From Tetradesmus obliquus (taxonomy: Eukaryota > Chlorophyta > Chlorophyceae > Sphaeropleales > Scenedesmaceae): a DNA stretch of 64,000 nucleotides. The notes below the pieces were generated by a model. The model had not been told where the DNA came from. It saw only the letters and a list, made by a program, of their open reading frames with translations, and made no database searches. Below, one piece after another: positions 33,740-45,364 of the stretch. The position numbers and the translations under genes were made by a program. The number at the start of each line of letters is the position of its first letter. The first letter of the stretch is position 1. The stretch covers positions 5,200,001 through 5,264,000 of the forward strand of contig CP126197.1 of NCBI GenBank assembly GCA_030272155.1. The letters run 5' to 3'.

Positions 33740-36268
33740 TCACTCCTTCCACCACAGCAGGAATTGGCCAAAGCTGACAGTCCCTGTTCGCTGCTCATCC
33801 AGCTGTGCAAGGGCCAGTGCCAGAGCGTCACCTTCCAATGGCATGCCCAGATCTGTCAGCAAGTCTGAGAGGGGGAGGAGCAGTGGGTGCAGACAAGCAG
33901 AGCAAAATACCGTGATGAGCAGGCAGCAGGGTCATGTGACCATGGATGTGCGCCACAGGGAGAGAAGGGGGTGTCATTACTGCTGCTGCTATCAAAAGTG
34001 ACACATAAGCATGTACTGCAGGCAACAAGCAGCCACCTACCCGCTACAGCTTGTGTGGGAATCATGCCGGTAGCGCTGTCATCATACGAGGAGAAGGCCC
34101 TTGCGACTGCTTCATCTGCTGCACCATCCCTGCTTTGCTGCTGCGCTTGCTGCTGTTGGCTCATGCTGCTGCTGCTGTTGCGGCCCCTGCTGCCAGCGAT
34201 GGACCCACGCGAGGCTGCTGTGCTGGGCCTGCTGTTGGCTGAGCTTCTCACCCGCTGAGATGGCAGCTGTTGTGACTTCCTGCAAGTATAATCACCATGC
34301 ATCACAATCCAGAAAATTTGTGCAGCTGTCCCAGCGTAAAGGCTTCCAAACTGCACAGATGCAGCTGCTGTTTGCTACGACCGTGCCACTAGTGACATCC
34401 TGGTCCCATTGCAGCAATTTATGCATGTAAACTGTGCTGGTAGGTGGCCAGTGGCCCAGCCAGCAGCAGCCCTCTGTTGCACGCACCTGACACTCTGCCG
34501 CACGGCAACAGCCTGCTCAAGCTGGCGTGCTGCCTGCACCTGCTGCTGCTGCTTCAGCTTCAGCCGCTCAATGAGCTGCATCTCCAGCTGGGCCTGCAGC
34601 AGCAACATGATAACATCAGTCCACACCATGCAAGTCAGTGCGGCATGAACGCAGTGCAGGGAGCTTTGGACTGTGCAATAGTTACGCCAGCGGTGCTGCC
34701 TGCTTCATTTGGCGCAAATGGTCTGCCAGTTGCAAGATGGTTGCACTGGCCATGCGCCACGAAAAATGATGCAGAAGCAGGTGCCCTTCTGCGCCAACTT
34801 CTGCACTGCCAGTAGCTTGCTACGCCAACTGCCGCTGCATCGCCACTGCTGTCACTACCGCCAGGCTAAATGGCATTCACACGCAGCCTCGGCTGTCGCA
34901 ATGTTGCTACAGTCTGAATGATCTATAATGTTATGGTGATGATGGCAGCATGGCCTGCGCAGCCCACGCACCAGGTCAGCGATCTCCTGCTCTTTTGCTG
35001 CCTTAACTTCCAGCTCCTCCTTCAGCCGCCGCTCATACTCCTGGTGTGCCTGCAGGACAGGAGTTTCAGGGCAAGTTGTGTCATGGTGGCCACAACCTGC
35101 TCTGGCACAGTGCCTGCCACTGCCTGCTGCTCGACATACTACTTGCCAGGAGGGCTGTGGCAGATGCTGTTCAGTCAAGTGCATGGTCAGGTGCCAGTAT
35201 TGTGCAATGAGCGCACGGCAGCTGGCAGATTACACCCAGCGCCTGCATGCATCAGCTGTTTGTTAGGCCAACAACAGCACTCACCACTGCTTGCTTCGCT
35301 GCCTTGTGCTGCTGCAGCTTGGCGGCGCCGCTGGCCTGCTGCTGCTTCACTGCCTCCTTCTTTGCCACTACTGCTGCGAGTGAGCGTGCCTGCAAGGCCT
35401 CAAGCTCTGCTGCCAGCTCAGCTCGCTGCTCCTTGGTGGCTGCTGCAATTGATGCCTTCTCAGCCAGCAGCCGTGACTCCACCTGCTGCCTGTGGTGCGG
35501 TATTGTAGGCATGCAGGAAAGCAGGCAGGACAGTCCATGATGTGACAGCGCATAGCACAATGATGCAGCAGTCGAAAACTTGACGAAACAACTTGTTCAG
35601 ACGCCTGACGGGCAACAATGCCCGCAACGTCATTGCTTTGAACGTAAAGCCCAGCTTACAGCGCACCGTATGCGCTCATGCTCCTGCTTGAGCTTCTGGT
35701 TCTCCGCCACCTGCCGCTCTAGCTGTGCCTGCAGCGCTGCCTCCCTTGCTGCTTTCTCAGACATGCGCTCCAGCAGGTGGCGCTGCTGCTGCTGCACACT
35801 TACAGCCCGCTGTTTGGTCTGCTTGATGCGCCTGCAGCACATAGCAGCGCCTGAGCATGTCGGCAGAGCAAGGCGACGCATACGTGGCTGCTGCAAGTGC
35901 TGACACACCGGCATACCAACTTGGCAAGGGTGGCAACTGTGCCTAAGGTCTGCGGTCAGGCCATCTGTAAACAACCTGCCAGTAAATTACTGCTGGCCAC
36001 TGCAGTGCAACACCTGGCATGCATGGCACAGGACCACATGCACAACTGCTGACGCAACAGTCACGTATACATGAGCAAGGAAGTACCTGTCAGCTCGCTC
36101 TTCCTCTTTTTGAAGCTGCCTGATTCTATTGTATAGCCGCAGGGCATCATCCTCTGCTAGCTTCCTAGCGCGCTTCTCTTCTGCTAGCGATGCAGCCAGG
36201 CTAGCCTGGCTGCACCCTGCAAGCGGCTGCAGCTGGCCAGGAGCCATCTGGCTGCTTGAACTGATCAT
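33740..36268 (-). CDS. coiled-coil protein with C-terminal EF-hand-like pair
   Basis: Seven exons join in frame to 366 residues: 36268-36087, 35831-35660, 35482-35285, 35049-34972, 34593-34487, 34279-34041 and 33864-33740. About residues 25-230 are charged heptad-like coil (EKRARKLAEDDALRLYNRIR, SEKAAREAALQAQLERQVAE, EYERRLKEELEVKAAKEQE, QLEMQLIERLKLKQQQQVQ). A Ser/Arg-rich linker follows. The last 65 residues form two EF-hand-like loops: FSSYDDSATGMIPTQAV and LDEQRTGTVSFGQFLLWWKE. Loop positions 1, 3, 5 and 6 are mostly suitable, but position 12 is Ala in the first and Gln in the second, so calcium binding is doubtful. The start is the first in-frame ATG; earlier exons cannot be excluded. 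Neighbour of CFAP52 on the same strand and divergent from HSCB. An axonemal role is possible but unproven. Confidence 0.75.
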
Positions 36269-36835
36269 GAAGGCTGCCTTTGCTACTGTGATGGAAACAG
36301 AACTGCGCTATGCTGCTGCCAGTGTCATTTCAATGCCTCTGCCTTGTGCACTGGCATTCGCCGTTGGGCAGAGTGCCAATGTCACTGCATTGCTGTCCCA
36401 GTCATGCAGTCGCGCTGTGTCCTTGGCCAAAAGGTTCTGGATGCTTAAAACTTTCCGTGTGAGATACCATGCGCCAGAGGAAGAGTTGTGTGGAGTGCCT
36501 GCAGCTGCAATGAAGTGCAGTACAGTACTGCTGGCAGGGGCACCTCTTACTTATCTTGAAGCTAGCATAACATAACGTGTACAACAAGTAAAGTAATTGC
36601 ACCATTGCGCTCATATGTGTCACTGTCACGACACACAACGATTAGGCGCAATGCTTTATGAAAATGAACTGCAGCCGGGCACGGGATTTTTTGCTTGATG
36701 AAAGAGGCTACAATCTGCATCAAAGACGTCGTCGTGTTCAGACTGGCAGTGTGGCTCCAATCAAACCGCTACAATCACCGAGCGTACGCGTGTCAATCGT
36801 CGCTGTTTGTTCCACCACAAAGCTATTTCTGAGCA
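36269..36835. promoter_or_regulatory. bidirectional promoter region between the coiled-coil gene and HSCB
   Basis: 567 bp between divergent starts. It holds both promoters; no specific element could be assigned. Confidence 0.5.
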
Positions 36836-39007
36836 ATGATGAGGCGTGGGGCGTGCCAGCTGCTGCCTCTTGCCCAGCAGGCGGTGGCAGCCTCTTCTGT
36901 CAGCCTGGCAGCAGCAGCAGCAGACCCACTGCAGCTCTTACGGCAGCAGCCTAGCTTAAGCTGCAGCTGCTCCTCGTTATGGCGACATGTCAACTGCCTG
37001 CATACAACCTCAGCCCAGCAGCACCAAGCAGCAGAGCAGGCACATGCAAGCAACACCAGCAGCAGCAACGGGCACCACCATGACTGCCACGATTCACACT
37101 GCAGCCACGAGCATGATCATCATCACCAACAGCAGCAGCAGCAGCAGAAGCCAGGAGAGCCTCTTACATTTGAGCAGCAGGAGCACACTTGCTGGAGCTG
37201 CCATGACCGCTTCGGCAGAGGAGGCCTAGTGTGCAGGAGCTGCGACCGCATTCAGCCTGTGGACTCTTCCCTGACATACTTTGACCTGATGGGCTAGTGA
37301 GTGCCTGCAAGCGCTATCCGCCACTACAGCAGCACTCTGGGCGCAGCAGCTGCAACATGTGCACATCCTGCAAGAACCACGTGTAGTAGAGACAACAAAG
37401 ATCCGCGGAGTCGGCTGAGCTGCGCACCCAGTACTTCGCAGACAGAGAAGTGCATTTTCCGATGCAAGAAGCACGACAGCGGCATGTGTCTCCAGGTAGT
37501 AGTACCACAGCAGCAGCCACTGCATTGCCGTGACTGACTCTACTGTCACCTCCCTTCTGCCAATTCTGCGCCGCCAATTGCACTGCGCAGCCAGCAACCC
37601 ACATTTGAGCTGGACCCAGCTGCCCTGGAGAAGCGGTACAAGCTGCTGCAGTGGCAGCTGCACCCAGACAAATCAGCAGGCAAGACGCCAGAGGAGCGGC
37701 AGTACAGCGCAGAGCAGGCCACACTCATCAATCAGGCCTACGGCGTGCTGCGCAACCCGCTGTCACGCGCAAACTACATGGTAGGCAGGCATCATATGCA
37801 AGCAGCATGCAGTTGTTAGGTGCTGAGGCAGGATCAGGCCGGATACAGCAGCACTTTATGTGTTGTTCTACGCGGGCATGGCCAACCAGTAGCAGCATCG
37901 GGCAAGCAGAGCAGCCATGCAGTTGCAGAGCTGGCACAATCAGAGCTGCGCACACGCAGACTGCACAGCTCACCAAAAGCCGCAACAGTCCAAGCAAGCC
38001 AAGGGGGTGGTGGGAGAAGGACAGACCGGTAGCAGTCTTGGGCTGCATTGTGTGCCAAGTATCGCGTGCTGCTGATGCATGTGCGGCCGTTGGGTCACTG
38101 CTGCTGCATTGTTGTGTGCAGCTGATGCAGGCTGGTGTGTCAGCGGAGGAGTTTGAGCACACCATTGCTGACCCAGAGCTTCTCATGGAGGTGCGGCGTG
38201 CTGCTGTGTGCTTTATGTTGTGTCGACTGGGGACATGATCATGTATACACAAGCATGTGGGTCGCTGTCTGCAACATGTTTTGTGTACTGCCTGGTTTGG
38301 CATGCCAGCAGCATGTACATGTCAGGCAAGAGGCTCACTGTGCTCATCGACTGCATGGTTTCCATCACCGCTGCACTCACCAGGCAGTCAGAGCAAGCGC
38401 CTGCACATCACTGCAGCTAGCGTCAGGCAGCTGCCCTTTGCATCACAAGCGCCACTCCCAGTGCATCTGTGCATGCTGCATTGCGCCTGCTGCATACTGA
38501 GCTGTACCTGCGTCTTTAAATCCTGCTGTGTCGTGGCGCTCATGCGTGCATTATCTGCTGGTTTTCACCAATGGCTACATGCAGGTCATGGAGGCGCGCG
38601 AGCTGTACAGGCGTCTTTGAATCCTGCTGCGATGTGGCTCATGCGTGCATAATGTGTTACATCCTCAATGGCTGCAGGTCGTGGAGGGCTCAACAACCTG
38701 CACCTGATCTTTGCTGCAAATCAACAGTAGCTTTTGTATCTAGACTCTGGTTCTCCTGCACAAAGGACAAACACAAGCTATGGATTCACCAATGCTGCAG
38801 GTCATGGAGGCGCGGGAGCAGGTGGAGCAGGAGCACGACCAAGAGCAGCTGGTCAAGCTGCACAGCGACAACAAGGCGCGCCAGGCCACGCTGTGGAAGC
38901 AGCTGGGAGGCGCGTTTGGGCGCGGCGACATCGAGGCTGCGCGGCAGCTGGTGGCGCAGCTGTCGTACTGGGTGCGGCTGGAGGAGGCCATCTGCGACAA
39001 GCTGTGA
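36836..39007 (+). CDS. HSCB: HSCB/HSC20 J-type co-chaperone of mitochondrial Fe-S cluster assembly
   Basis: It delivers the scaffold protein ISCU to the HSP70 chaperone and stimulates its ATPase during Fe-S cluster transfer. Four exons join in frame to 308 residues: 36836-37296, 37591-37780, 38122-38190 and 38801-39007. The N-terminus is Arg/Ala/Ser-rich without early acids, fitting a mitochondrial presequence. His/Gln-rich and Ser/Gly-rich low complexity follows. A CWSCHD...CRSCDRIQP zinc motif follows, as in eukaryotic HSCB. The J domain begins YFDLMG and has the catalytic HPD in LLQWQLHPDKS, then EQATLINQAYGVLRNPLSRA. The C-terminal HscB domain has LLMEVMEAREQVE and ends RLEEAICDKL. Fragments of exon 4 occur both in the intron before it and after the stop. 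Confidence 0.93.
38490..38800 (+). repeat. upstream copies of the HSCB exon-4 acceptor and first codons
   Basis: The true exon-4 start (CAATGCTGCAG then GTCATGGAGGCGCGGGAG at 38801) is preceded by two copies. At about 38584, CATGCAG is followed by GTCATGGAGGCGCGCGAGC; at about 38687, GGCTGCAG is followed by GTCGTGGAGGGCTC. The intron segment CGTCTTTxAATCCTGCTG...CTCATGCGTGCAT also repeats (38512 and 38611). Each copy keeps a usable AG acceptor but diverges after a few codons. Confidence 0.8.
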
Positions 39008-39690
39008 TGAGCTGTCGTTGGCTGTGATGAGCTGTCGTTGGCGGTGATGAGCTGTGTGTAGCTTTGTCTAGCTGTGATGATCCGTGGCCATCTGCGACAA
39101 GCTGTGACGAGCTGTGGCTGCTGACAGAGAGTTTTCATACGACATGTAAGCCTGTAAGTATCCTGAGCGCGCATGCTGTCTGCGCCAAGCTTTACGTGCT
39201 GTGATGAGTTGAGGAGGGGGTGGCGCGAGTTGCTGCAACCACTGGTGGCATGTTGCTGGCCTTATGCTGGGTGCGGCTGGAGGAGGCCATCTGCGACAAG
39301 CTGTGACGAGCTGTCGTTGGCTGTGATGGGCTGCAGCAAGCTGTTACAAGCTGTGGCTAGCTGTGATGAGCTGTGGCCATCTGCGACAAGTTGTGACGAG
39401 CTGTGGCTAGCTTTGGCGAGCGGCGACGACCTGCAATGAGCTGTTTGGCAAGCGGCGACGAGCTGTGACAAGCTGTTGCGAGCTGTCGACAGCTGTGACG
39501 AGCTGTCGTTGGCTGTGCTGGGCTGCAGCAAGCTGTTACAAGCTGTGGCTAGCTGTGATGAGCTGTGGCCATCTGCGACAAGTTGTGACGAGCTGTGGCT
39601 AGCTTTGGCGAGCGGCGACGACCTGCAATGAGCTGTTTGGCAAGCGGCGACGAGCTGTGACAAGCTGTTGCGAGCTGTCGACAGAGAGCT
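39008..39690 (+). repeat. minisatellite grown from the HSCB stop-codon region
   Basis: Directly after the stop the sequence GACAAGCTGTGA degenerates into dozens of GAGCTGTxG / AAGCTGT units. The last coding stretch (GGGTGCGGCTGGAGGAGGCC, encoding RLEEAICDKL plus stop) is repeated intact at about 39269-39306. A 192-bp higher-order unit is repeated nearly perfectly, at 39301-39492 and 39493-39684. The flank ACAGAGAG...ACATGTAAG also appears twice (39124 and 39680), so the segment carrying the poly(A) signal was copied too. Confidence 0.92.
39145..39157 (+). promoter_or_regulatory. probable HSCB poly(A) signal (two TGTAA motifs)
   Basis: TGTAA at 39145-39149 and 39153-39157 lies about 140 nt after the stop. 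A duplicate at 39702-39706 follows the minisatellite, so a longer 3' UTR including the repeats is also possible. Confidence 0.6.
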
Positions 39691-42600
39691 TGCATTGCAC
39701 ATGTAAGCAGTGGACCAGTGGACGCAAACTAGCGTCGGAAATGGTGTACGTTACTAGGATCAGAGGTTTAGCTGTTGACAGAGCTCTGTCTCGAGAGTTC
39801 AGCTGTGACAAGCTGTGGGAGAGGGGTGCCGCAAGCCGCCGCAGCCGCCTTCTGGCCTTGTACCTTGCATATGTTCTGCAGCCATAGCTGGCCAATGTGA
39901 TGTGTGGTGCTGCATGGCCCCTGCCAAGTGCAAGCAAGGCCTGTGCCAAAGTATCTTGTAACACACTTATTGTTCCGTCCACACTTGCCACACTGGTTGA
40001 ATTTGACTGTGAAAAGTGATGTTACACCGCTACTCATGTCCACAATGTCAACGGCCGTCACGCAGTTCAGACCGCCAGACCCTAACCACGAGTTAGCCTA
40101 CGTAACCCCTAAGCATGAATGCCAAACACCAGCACCACACCTCCCCTCATTGCCACTCTGCAGAGGGCGTGTGTATGCACAGGTTTAACTTCATACTGAC
40201 AATGCCCTTCGGTCAATCGCGTCCTCTGCGCCCCATTTATCCAAGTCACAAAGTCGCAATCGCAAGGCTGCCGCCGCAGCTAACCACTCAACGCCCCTTA
40301 GCAACCCTCCTCCTGACCTGCAGTGCTGCTCGCTATCCAAAAACAGCCGCCGGGGGAGCAATGATCCACCCTACAGACTGCATTGCAAAGAAAAGCGGAC
40401 ACTAGGCCCTATCAGGTGCTCCCTTCTAGCTCTTAGCAGGCCGGAGCCTCAACCTCACCAACCTATTTGCCCTGATTGCCCCTTGTCAAAGCACAACCCC
40501 CCAACAGTTCACCAAATAAAGACAAGTGCTGTGCACAGCAGAGCAGCCCCTCACACCCAACAATGCAACACCTGCCGACAAATAACATGCCGCGACAGAC
40601 CTCCAAACCCTGCCGCATTGCACGTCCTGTGTATGTACCAGAGTGAATAACAACCCCAAATGGCTAGGCTCTTCAAACAATGCACAGCAGGGCCGCCAGC
40701 CCTACTGCAACACAGCAGGCAGCCGTACACCAACAGCAACAGCAGAAAGTGCTGTGCTGCATGTTTGGAGGGAGCGAGATGCGCTTGTGCCCGCAGATCC
40801 AGGCACACCCTTTTCTAGGGCCGCTGAGCAGGGCACCTAAGATCACAGAGGGCCCTGCTGCAGCAGCATAAAACAAAGCATTGCGCAAGCCTGCTCTTCA
40901 AACCTAAACCTCCTCCGCCGTAAAGGGTAAAAGGTTTCAAACAAGGCTGGGAGAGCACCGCCCTGCAGTGAGCTGCTGTACTGTACTGTACTGTACGGTA
41001 CTGCCTGCCAGCCACCAACAGGGCGCCTCAAATCATTGTCACATGCAGGTGTGGGGGAGATTTTCACAGCAATTGCAGCGTCTAGTGATGCTCAAGATGC
41101 CAAGCGGAGTGAGTGCAGAAACGCAACTAGCAAAGGCTAACATGCACTCCACTGCAGCCGCGGCAATGTGCCTGCGATCTCACCAGCTATCATACAAAAG
41201 AAGAGCACATCCAAACTGTTTATTTGATGGCGAGCGGCGCTGCCATAACGCATCTGGCACGCACACAGCCTGAGAAAAGGTATACCCCGCAACTGCAAAA
41301 GCAAAGCTCGCCGCCGGCAGCAGCGCCGGCCCTAGCAAGGGCGCTGCTGCCTCAACACACCCCCGAGCGGGCGCTATCGATCCAATGCTGGTACAAAATA
41401 ATCAGAGGGACACAACACATAACATGGCAGGGCATGTGGGTAATGAGGGAGCCCCATTGACCTCCTGATGTCGTATACAAAACAGCAAATCCTTCCCGGC
41501 TGAGCACCCCTTGCAAGCAAGAGGCAACATTGGTAGTAGGGTCGTACTGATAGCACCACTCACTGCTGCTGGCCGCTCAACACACGAGCACATGTGCACA
41601 TTACCGTGTGTGCTCCTGTCGTGCCAGCAACAGCAGTGGAAGCCGTAGAGCACATCGACAATGCGAGAAGCAACAACAGCAGTCACGCTCATCGCACCTG
41701 CTGCAGCGGACTGACACACGCTGCTGTGCTTTCAACCCTGAATGCCCAGTGGATCATCCTGCATGTGTGCTTCGCACACACGCGCACAGCCGTTGCAATC
41801 TGCACTGCACAAACAGCAACACCAGATGCTGCAGGATGCCAACATGCTCGAAACAGCTGCATTGACACACTGCACACCTTCGAATGCAACCACCACATTC
41901 CTACTGGACCATGCCACTTTACGACACCACCACCGCCACGGCATACAATGCAAAGGTGTGCACAGCAGCAGCAGCAACACCGAATGCATGCACGGGGCCG
42001 GGATAATGGCACCAAAGAGCGCATACAGCTGCCTGGGAGGGCAAACCAAAGCAGTACGCCGCGCTCCCTTTCATTCAAATACAGGCTTCCAGCACAGGCA
42101 ACACACATCAGATCAAGCCACTCGAGCATGAGCTGAAGAGAAACATTGAGGATGATTCCTGGCGAGCAGCAATCAACTAAACAGTGAGCATCTGATCAAG
42201 TTGGCCGAGACGACAGATGTGTGCAGCATGCATAGCAATCACAGAGCACGCCACCTCCGCACCCATTGACTGCTGCGCCTTGTGTGTCATTCGGCGTGCG
42301 GCAGCAGAGCATCAAATGCGAGGCATGGCTGTGCATTGCAGCAGCATCAAAGCATGCGGAATGTGTATGTGCAGCGAGCAGCATACTAGCCGAGAACTCC
42401 TGCAACACACAAGGCGCAAGCAACCGCATCAAAAATGCCTAGCAATCTACAGCGAGTGCAGGGCCCTTACTGTGGCGTCGCGCATCTGGCCTACATGCAC
42501 AAGGGATCCAAACGCAGTAGAGAGCAAATCAGCAGCAGGCGGCGCGAGTGAAGAGCCACATGCAACGCACACCCTCGCAGCAGATCTAGTGCACGTTTCG

Positions 42601-45364
42601 CGCTTGCCATCCCAGGTGAGGTGCACACTCAGTGACAAGGCAATCTCTGATCGCAGGCTGTGCAAACTGCAAGCCACAGGCACACTGTGCAGGTCTGCTG
42701 GCGGCAGCTGCAGCAAGAGATATGTAGGACGATACAGCTGCGTGCCCCGGGCAGCAAAGAATGCCTCAAGCAGTGCGCGCGGCAGCGCACAAGTTGATAA
42801 CACGCATCGCTCCTACAGACGGGCACGACCACACTTTCACGCAGCACACATGCGCCTCGACACCAGATGTACACCACACGCAGGACTCCTGCGCCCTCGC
42901 ACCAGAGCAGCAGGCACAACAGGCCAGCTTGAGTACACCCAACCTACGCCAGAGCATGCATAATCATCACACCTGCGATACTGGCCCAACCATCGCGCAG
43001 TGCCAGGCAACAACAGTGCCCCCTGCCGTACATCTGCTGCTGCGCTGTGCACACGCTGCCCTACATGCAGCAGCCCTGCACACCGCAAGACATAGTCAGC
43101 ACAGCCCAGCATGCTCACGCAACAGCCACTGGCGCACTGCTGCTGGCATTGCATCAAATTGTTTTGAAAATTTCCGCCGCATAGCACAGCACAAGCAGCC
43201 TCGTACAAGGTGTGTGGCAAGCATGCAAGGACAAGACAGGCAGCAGCGACACTGCTGCCCTCAGTTCACCCGGGGCCACAGACACAAACGAGCCAGGGTC
43301 TCATTTCAGCAGGGGTCAACAGGAACAGGCTGCACACAATGCAGCACACGCAACACCAAGTGGTCTGGCTGTCATAAGGGCATCACATCAAGCCTTCATC
43401 CCACAAACACAATCAAATTGCCCGTGCTGCAGAGGCAACACGCACGCTGCGCCTATGCCTCACCGTCTCCCGTGATGCTGCAAACATGATAAGATATAGC
43501 ACAGTGTCGTTCACATGATCGTCCTGCAAGCAAAACCAAGCCCTAAAGAGAAACTCAACAGCACTGCTGCAATCACTACAGCCACACGGACGATGCAGCT
43601 GCCCAGTGCATAATTAAAAATACCTCCAGACCCGAAAAGCACCGCCAGAATGCATACATAAGCGAGCACACACATCATAGGTAAGCACAGAAAGCATAAA
43701 TAACGAGCACACGTAACGTACGTAAGCTGCACATCACAGCTGGTGCAGTCAGCTGCCGAGTCAAGCAGTGTGGTTAGTTGTATGCATGCAGGCTGGTCGT
43801 AGCAAAGAAACTGCATAGGCCTGGCACCCCCTGATTGTAGCGCAACATAACACACCACATGCAGCAATGCCGGTAGCGGCTGCATGGCTGCACACCATGT
43901 CATTGCAGATGCATAGATCTGCGAGCATCCCGCACCAAAGAGAAAGAGAGTTGTTAGAACAACAGGGTGTGTAAATGCAGCCCTGCAACTGCCACACGCG
44001 CGCAGCGCGCGTGCGTGCAGCCGATGGTATGCTTTATGGGGCTGACAATCTCCCAGGGGCAGTAGCAGACACAGGCCTTCTGACTAAGCCACGCATCCGT
44101 CTGCATTGCTGCAAGCATGCCAGCTGTGCCTTGCCTGGATGTGCCAACGGCAGCAGCAGCAGCAGCGACACCAGCACCGCTGCTGCATGCCAACTGCTGT
44201 CCAGCCCAACCTCCCTGCTTCCACCGCCCTGGTGCATGCGGCAGTTGCTGCCTGCATGTGGCGACAGCCGCGCACACCAGACAAACAATGCCACAGCACC
44301 AGTCCAGGAAATGCCAGTATAATACATCTAGTGCACAAGAAAAGAATTTTCAGCCGCCGCCACAACACACACACACAGCACAGACACTTGTGACGCATAC
44401 CCCGGGCAGTGCACATCTATCATTATCTGTTCTGACTCCAATCGACCCACAACCAAGCACACAGCAGCAACGCTAGCAACTCCTGCAACCCCTCCCGGCC
44501 CTTCCCTGCCCCGCCTTCGCCCCTCCCAACCCAACCCAGCACAGCCCCCACTCCGCAGTCACATCCAGCACACCATACCAGAATCCATAGCTCTGCAAGC
44601 CAGCCCGCCAGCACAAATCCTTACCCCAAAGCAAGATAAGAGTGGGAGATACGAGTCAACAGCGTACGGCTAGCCCCATCAGCAAAGCCGCAAGCAACCC
44701 TATCATGCATGCAGGTAAAGCCACCAAGCCTGAGCCCACACCCTCTCCTCCTCATCCTGACACGCGTGCAGCACGTGCAGCTACACCCAACAGCAAAATG
44801 CATGCATCGAAGCACTGCTGACAGGCGCAGCTGCTGCACCCCACGCACCGCCGCTGCTTGCGTGCCTAGCAACGCGCTCGCAGCTGTTACTTTTTTCTCG
44901 CCGAGCTCAGTGGAGCTGAGCTGAGCCGCTTCACAAGTGACACTCTGTGATGTGTTCCCCTCCTCGCAGAAAGTAATGTGCGACGCCTCGCCACAACATG
45001 CCACTGTGACTCCAGCCTCACTCGCATATGCATATCCTGCTGACGACACACACAGTGCGCATGCCGCTGCAGCGGCGCACCCGTCGCACATCACAACTCG
45101 TTGCAATTGCACTCAACTCACTGCAAGACGCCCCAAGGCAGATCAACCAGACGCTAGGGATCATCAAAAGAACAGTGCAGCAAGGCACCCATGCAACCCA
45201 TATGCGCAATGACGCTCCACAGCAGCAGCAGCAAACACACAGAGCACATCCCAGTCCTTTCCACACACAGCCGCCGCCTTCCCCTGCAACCACCACGCTG
45301 CAAAAGCAGACACCTGTCCAGAACCTCCTTCACCACCAAACAACCTGAAAAACACACTTGTTGT
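39691..45364. other. gene-poor region of about 5.7 kb between convergent HSCB and AP2/ERF genes
   Basis: No open frame here has splice-consistent partners or a family match. Frames on both strands are short, overlap one another and are rich in His/Gln/Thr or Cys, as expected from CA/GCA-rich non-coding DNA. A short GTACT run occurs at about 40977-41003. TTACA, the poly(A) motif for the minus-strand AP2 gene, was seen only near 40021, so part of this may be a very long AP2 3' UTR. A non-coding RNA gene cannot be excluded. Confidence 0.55.

Noticed and set aside
40000..45300. Many 60-240 codon open frames on both strands
   Set aside because: They overlap mutually, show no splice-consistent extension, and have His/Gln/Thr or Cys-rich composition expected from CA/GCA-rich DNA.
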